The position numbers and the translations under genes were made by a program. From positions 1 through 49,477 of the forward strand of contig JAFVCD010000041.1 of assembly GCA_017479425.1 (NCBI GenBank): a DNA stretch of 49,477 nt, in the 5' to 3' direction. The notes under the pieces were generated by a model. That model worked only from the letters and a program-made list of their open reading frames with translations, was not told where the DNA came from and made no database searches. The stretch is from Oscillospiraceae bacterium (GTDB lineage Bacteria; Bacillota; Clostridia; Oscillospirales; Oscillospiraceae). Shown here in pieces: positions 48,267-49,477 of this stretch; position 1 is the first letter of the stretch; each line of letters begins with the position of its first letter.

Positions 48267-48983
48267 TTATTTTAATTGTGAGAACACCTTGCCGATCTTA
48301 TCTGCGATAACAAGGTCAGCCTCATTGTCTAGACCGGTGGGGGACATATTTATTACTACAAGGTGCTTGCCTCTGAAATAACGCACAAGTCCGGCGGCCG
48401 GATAAACGACAAGGCTCGTCCCGCCGACGATAAGCATATCGGCATTCATAATCGCGTTTACTGATTCTGTAAGAACCCGTTCGTCAAGTCCCTCCTCATA
48501 AAGCACGATATCAGGGCGGATCAGTCCGCCGCAGGAACAGCGTGTAACGCCCTCTGTACGAATTATTTGGTCTGCAGAGTATTCTTTACCACATTTCGAG
48601 CAATAATTGCGCAGGAGCGTTCCATGGAGCTCGTAGACGGCTTTGCTCCCCGCCTTTTGATGTAAGCCGTCAATATTCTGAGTTATTACCGCCTTAAGCT
48701 TGCCTTGCTGTTCGAGCTTTGCAAGGTATCTGTGTGCTGCGTTCGGCTCTGCGTCTCCGACAACGAGCTTATCGCGATAGAAGCGATAGAATACCTCAGG
48801 ATTGCGCTCAAAAAAACTGTGCGAGATTATAGTTTCCGGCGGGTAGTCGTATTTCTGATTATAAAGTCCGTCGACTGAGCGAAAGTCTGGTATTCCGCTC
48901 TCAGTCGATACTCCGGCTCCGCCGAAAAATACGATATTGCCGCTCTCGTCGATCCATTTCTGAAGAAGATCTATTTTATCCAC
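48267..48983 (-). CDS. cobB: Sir2-family NAD-dependent protein deacylase
   Basis: Removes acyl groups from protein lysines using NAD. 238 aa. Motifs: VFFGGAGVSTESGIPDFRS (NAD loop), ITQNIDGLHQKAGS, catalytic His in YELHGTL, zinc ligands YCSKCGK and TRCSCGG, LVYP-type LIVGGTSLVVYPAAGL and VVINMSPTGLD. The GTG at 48983 follows GAGGTGATAAGC, and the hydrophobic extension to 49031 is unlikely. It stands alone; targets unknown. Confidence 0.94.
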   Translation of the reverse strand: MDKIDLLQKWIDESGNIVFFGGAGVSTESGIPDFRSVDGLYNQKYDYPPETIISHSFFERNPEVFYRFYRDKLVVGDAEPNAAHRYLAKLEQQGKLKAVITQNIDGLHQKAGSKAVYELHGTLLRNYCSKCGKEYSADQIIRTEGVTRCSCGGLIRPDIVLYEEGLDERVLTESVNAIMNADMLIVGGTSLVVYPAAGLVRYFRGKHLVVINMSPTGLDNEADLVIADKIGKVFSQLK

Positions 48984-49020
48984 GCTTATCACCTCATAGA
49001 AAAGAATACCGCGGATAAAA

Positions 49021-49053
49021 GAAAAAAGCAAGCGAAAATCGCTTGCTTTTTCT
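49021..49053 (-). terminator. Terminator of the rRNA operon
   Basis: Minus strand AAAAGCAAGCGA, TTT loop, TCGCTTGCTTTTTTC; directly after 5S. It also lies just upstream of the sirtuin gene. Confidence 0.88.
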
Positions 49054-49055
49054 TT

Positions 49056-49169
<114 letters not shown>

Positions 49170-49176
49170 CAACTAT

Positions 49177-49252
49177 TGGTACACCTTCAGGGACTCGAAC
49201 CCTGGACACCCTGATTAAGAGTCAGGTGCTCTACCAACTGAGCTAAAGGTGC
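49177..49252 (-). tRNA. tRNA-Lys(CUU), CCA encoded
   Basis: A 76-nt cloverleaf on minus. Acceptor GCACCTT/AAGGTGT (G:U at position 1), D arm GCTCAGTTGGTAGAGC, anticodon stem CCTGA/TCAGG with loop CTCTTAA (anticodon CTT), T arm CAGGGTTCGAGTCCCTG, then ACCA. Lies between tRNA-Glu and 5S in the rRNA operon. Confidence 0.96.
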
Positions 49253-49275
49253 ATTTTAGGGTTGCAGTTCTGATT

Positions 49276-49350
49276 TGGTGACCCGAGGGAGAGTCGAACT
49301 CCCGATTGGGGCGTGAGAGGCCCCCGTCTTGACCACTTGACCATCGGGCC
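49276..49350 (-). tRNA. tRNA-Glu(CUC), CCA encoded
   Basis: A 75-nt cloverleaf on minus. Acceptor GGCCCGA/TCGGGTC (one G:U), anticodon stem GGGGC/GCCCC with loop CTCTCAC (anticodon CTC), T arm GGGAGTTCGACTCTCCC, then ACCA. Lies between 23S and tRNA-Lys. Confidence 0.96.
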
Positions 49351-49438
49351 AAATATCAGAACTGCTTATTTACACCCTAAGAACCGAACAAAATGAAGAT
49401 CAAAGATTTCAGCAAAGTATTCAGAGCTTGCTAATTCG

Positions 49439-49477
49439 TTAGGTCAAGCCCTCGGGTTATTAGTATCGGTCAGCTGA
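49439..49477 (-). rRNA. rrl: 23S ribosomal RNA, 3' end only
   Basis: Minus strand reads TCAGCTGACCGATACTAATA and continues to CCCGAGGGCTTGACC, the conserved 3' terminus of bacterial 23S rRNA. The rest lies beyond the right edge. Confidence 0.9.

Overview
The window looks like chromosome of a Gram-positive, endospore-forming member of the Clostridia, most likely an Oscillospirales/Ruminococcaceae-type gut bacterium. The grounds are a sigma-G gene, a MurT/GatD pair, an LL-diaminopimelate aminotransferase, AGGAGG-type ribosome binding sites before nearly every gene, consensus TTGACA/TATAAT promoters and moderately high GC. The taxonomic call is inference from gene content. I see no phage, plasmid, IS transposase or CRISPR array.

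Layout. (1) 1-3.8 kb: gap (partial), then trmB-murT-gatD, all on the minus strand, and tRNA-Pro on plus. (2) 3.8-9.1 kb: a decayed VOC gene, a lipoprotein, a glutaminase behind a strong promoter with remnants of older genes in its leader, and a radical-SAM/dinB pair. (3) 9.1-15.3 kb, minus strand: an SPFH / two ribbon-helix-helix / YhfC-protease operon, a DUF2975/XRE/DUF4173 operon and a LytTR/DUF3021 pair, separated by palindromic repeats. (4) 15.4-19.3 kb: ilvE, a VOC protein, sigG and dapL. (5) 19.4-28.3 kb: one tightly coupled operon for the complete shikimate pathway plus the Phe and Tyr branches (aroF, tyrA, aroB, aroA, aroC, pheA, an aroE-aroK fusion, aroQ, an EamA exporter). It is preceded by a Tyr/Phe-rich leader peptide and mutually exclusive antiterminator/terminator hairpins, so it appears to be controlled by ribosome-mediated attenuation. 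(6) 29-35.5 kb: an SLH wall-binding protein, then two complete Trk/Ktr potassium uptake systems in tandem and a DUF3592 protein. (7) 35.5-37.3 kb: a nucleotidyltransferase/lipoprotein pair under a palindromic promoter and a truncated Gfo/Idh/MocA gene. (8) 37.4-48.2 kb: a beta-glucoside or beta-glucan locus made of tetR, a membrane-anchored domain-permuted GH3, a 988-aa repeat protein, GH5 and GH30, divergent from a GPH-family sugar symporter. (9) 48.2-49.5 kb: a sirtuin and the end of an rRNA operon read on minus as 23S, tRNA-Glu, tRNA-Lys, 5S.

The strongest candidates for something under-described are the Phe/Tyr attenuator of the aro operon, a GatD-like subunit lacking both its nucleophilic Cys and its His, the SPFH/RHH/protease operon with a palindromic operator at its start site, and a hairpin (MITE-like) element present twice, each time between convergent genes and supplying a stop codon.
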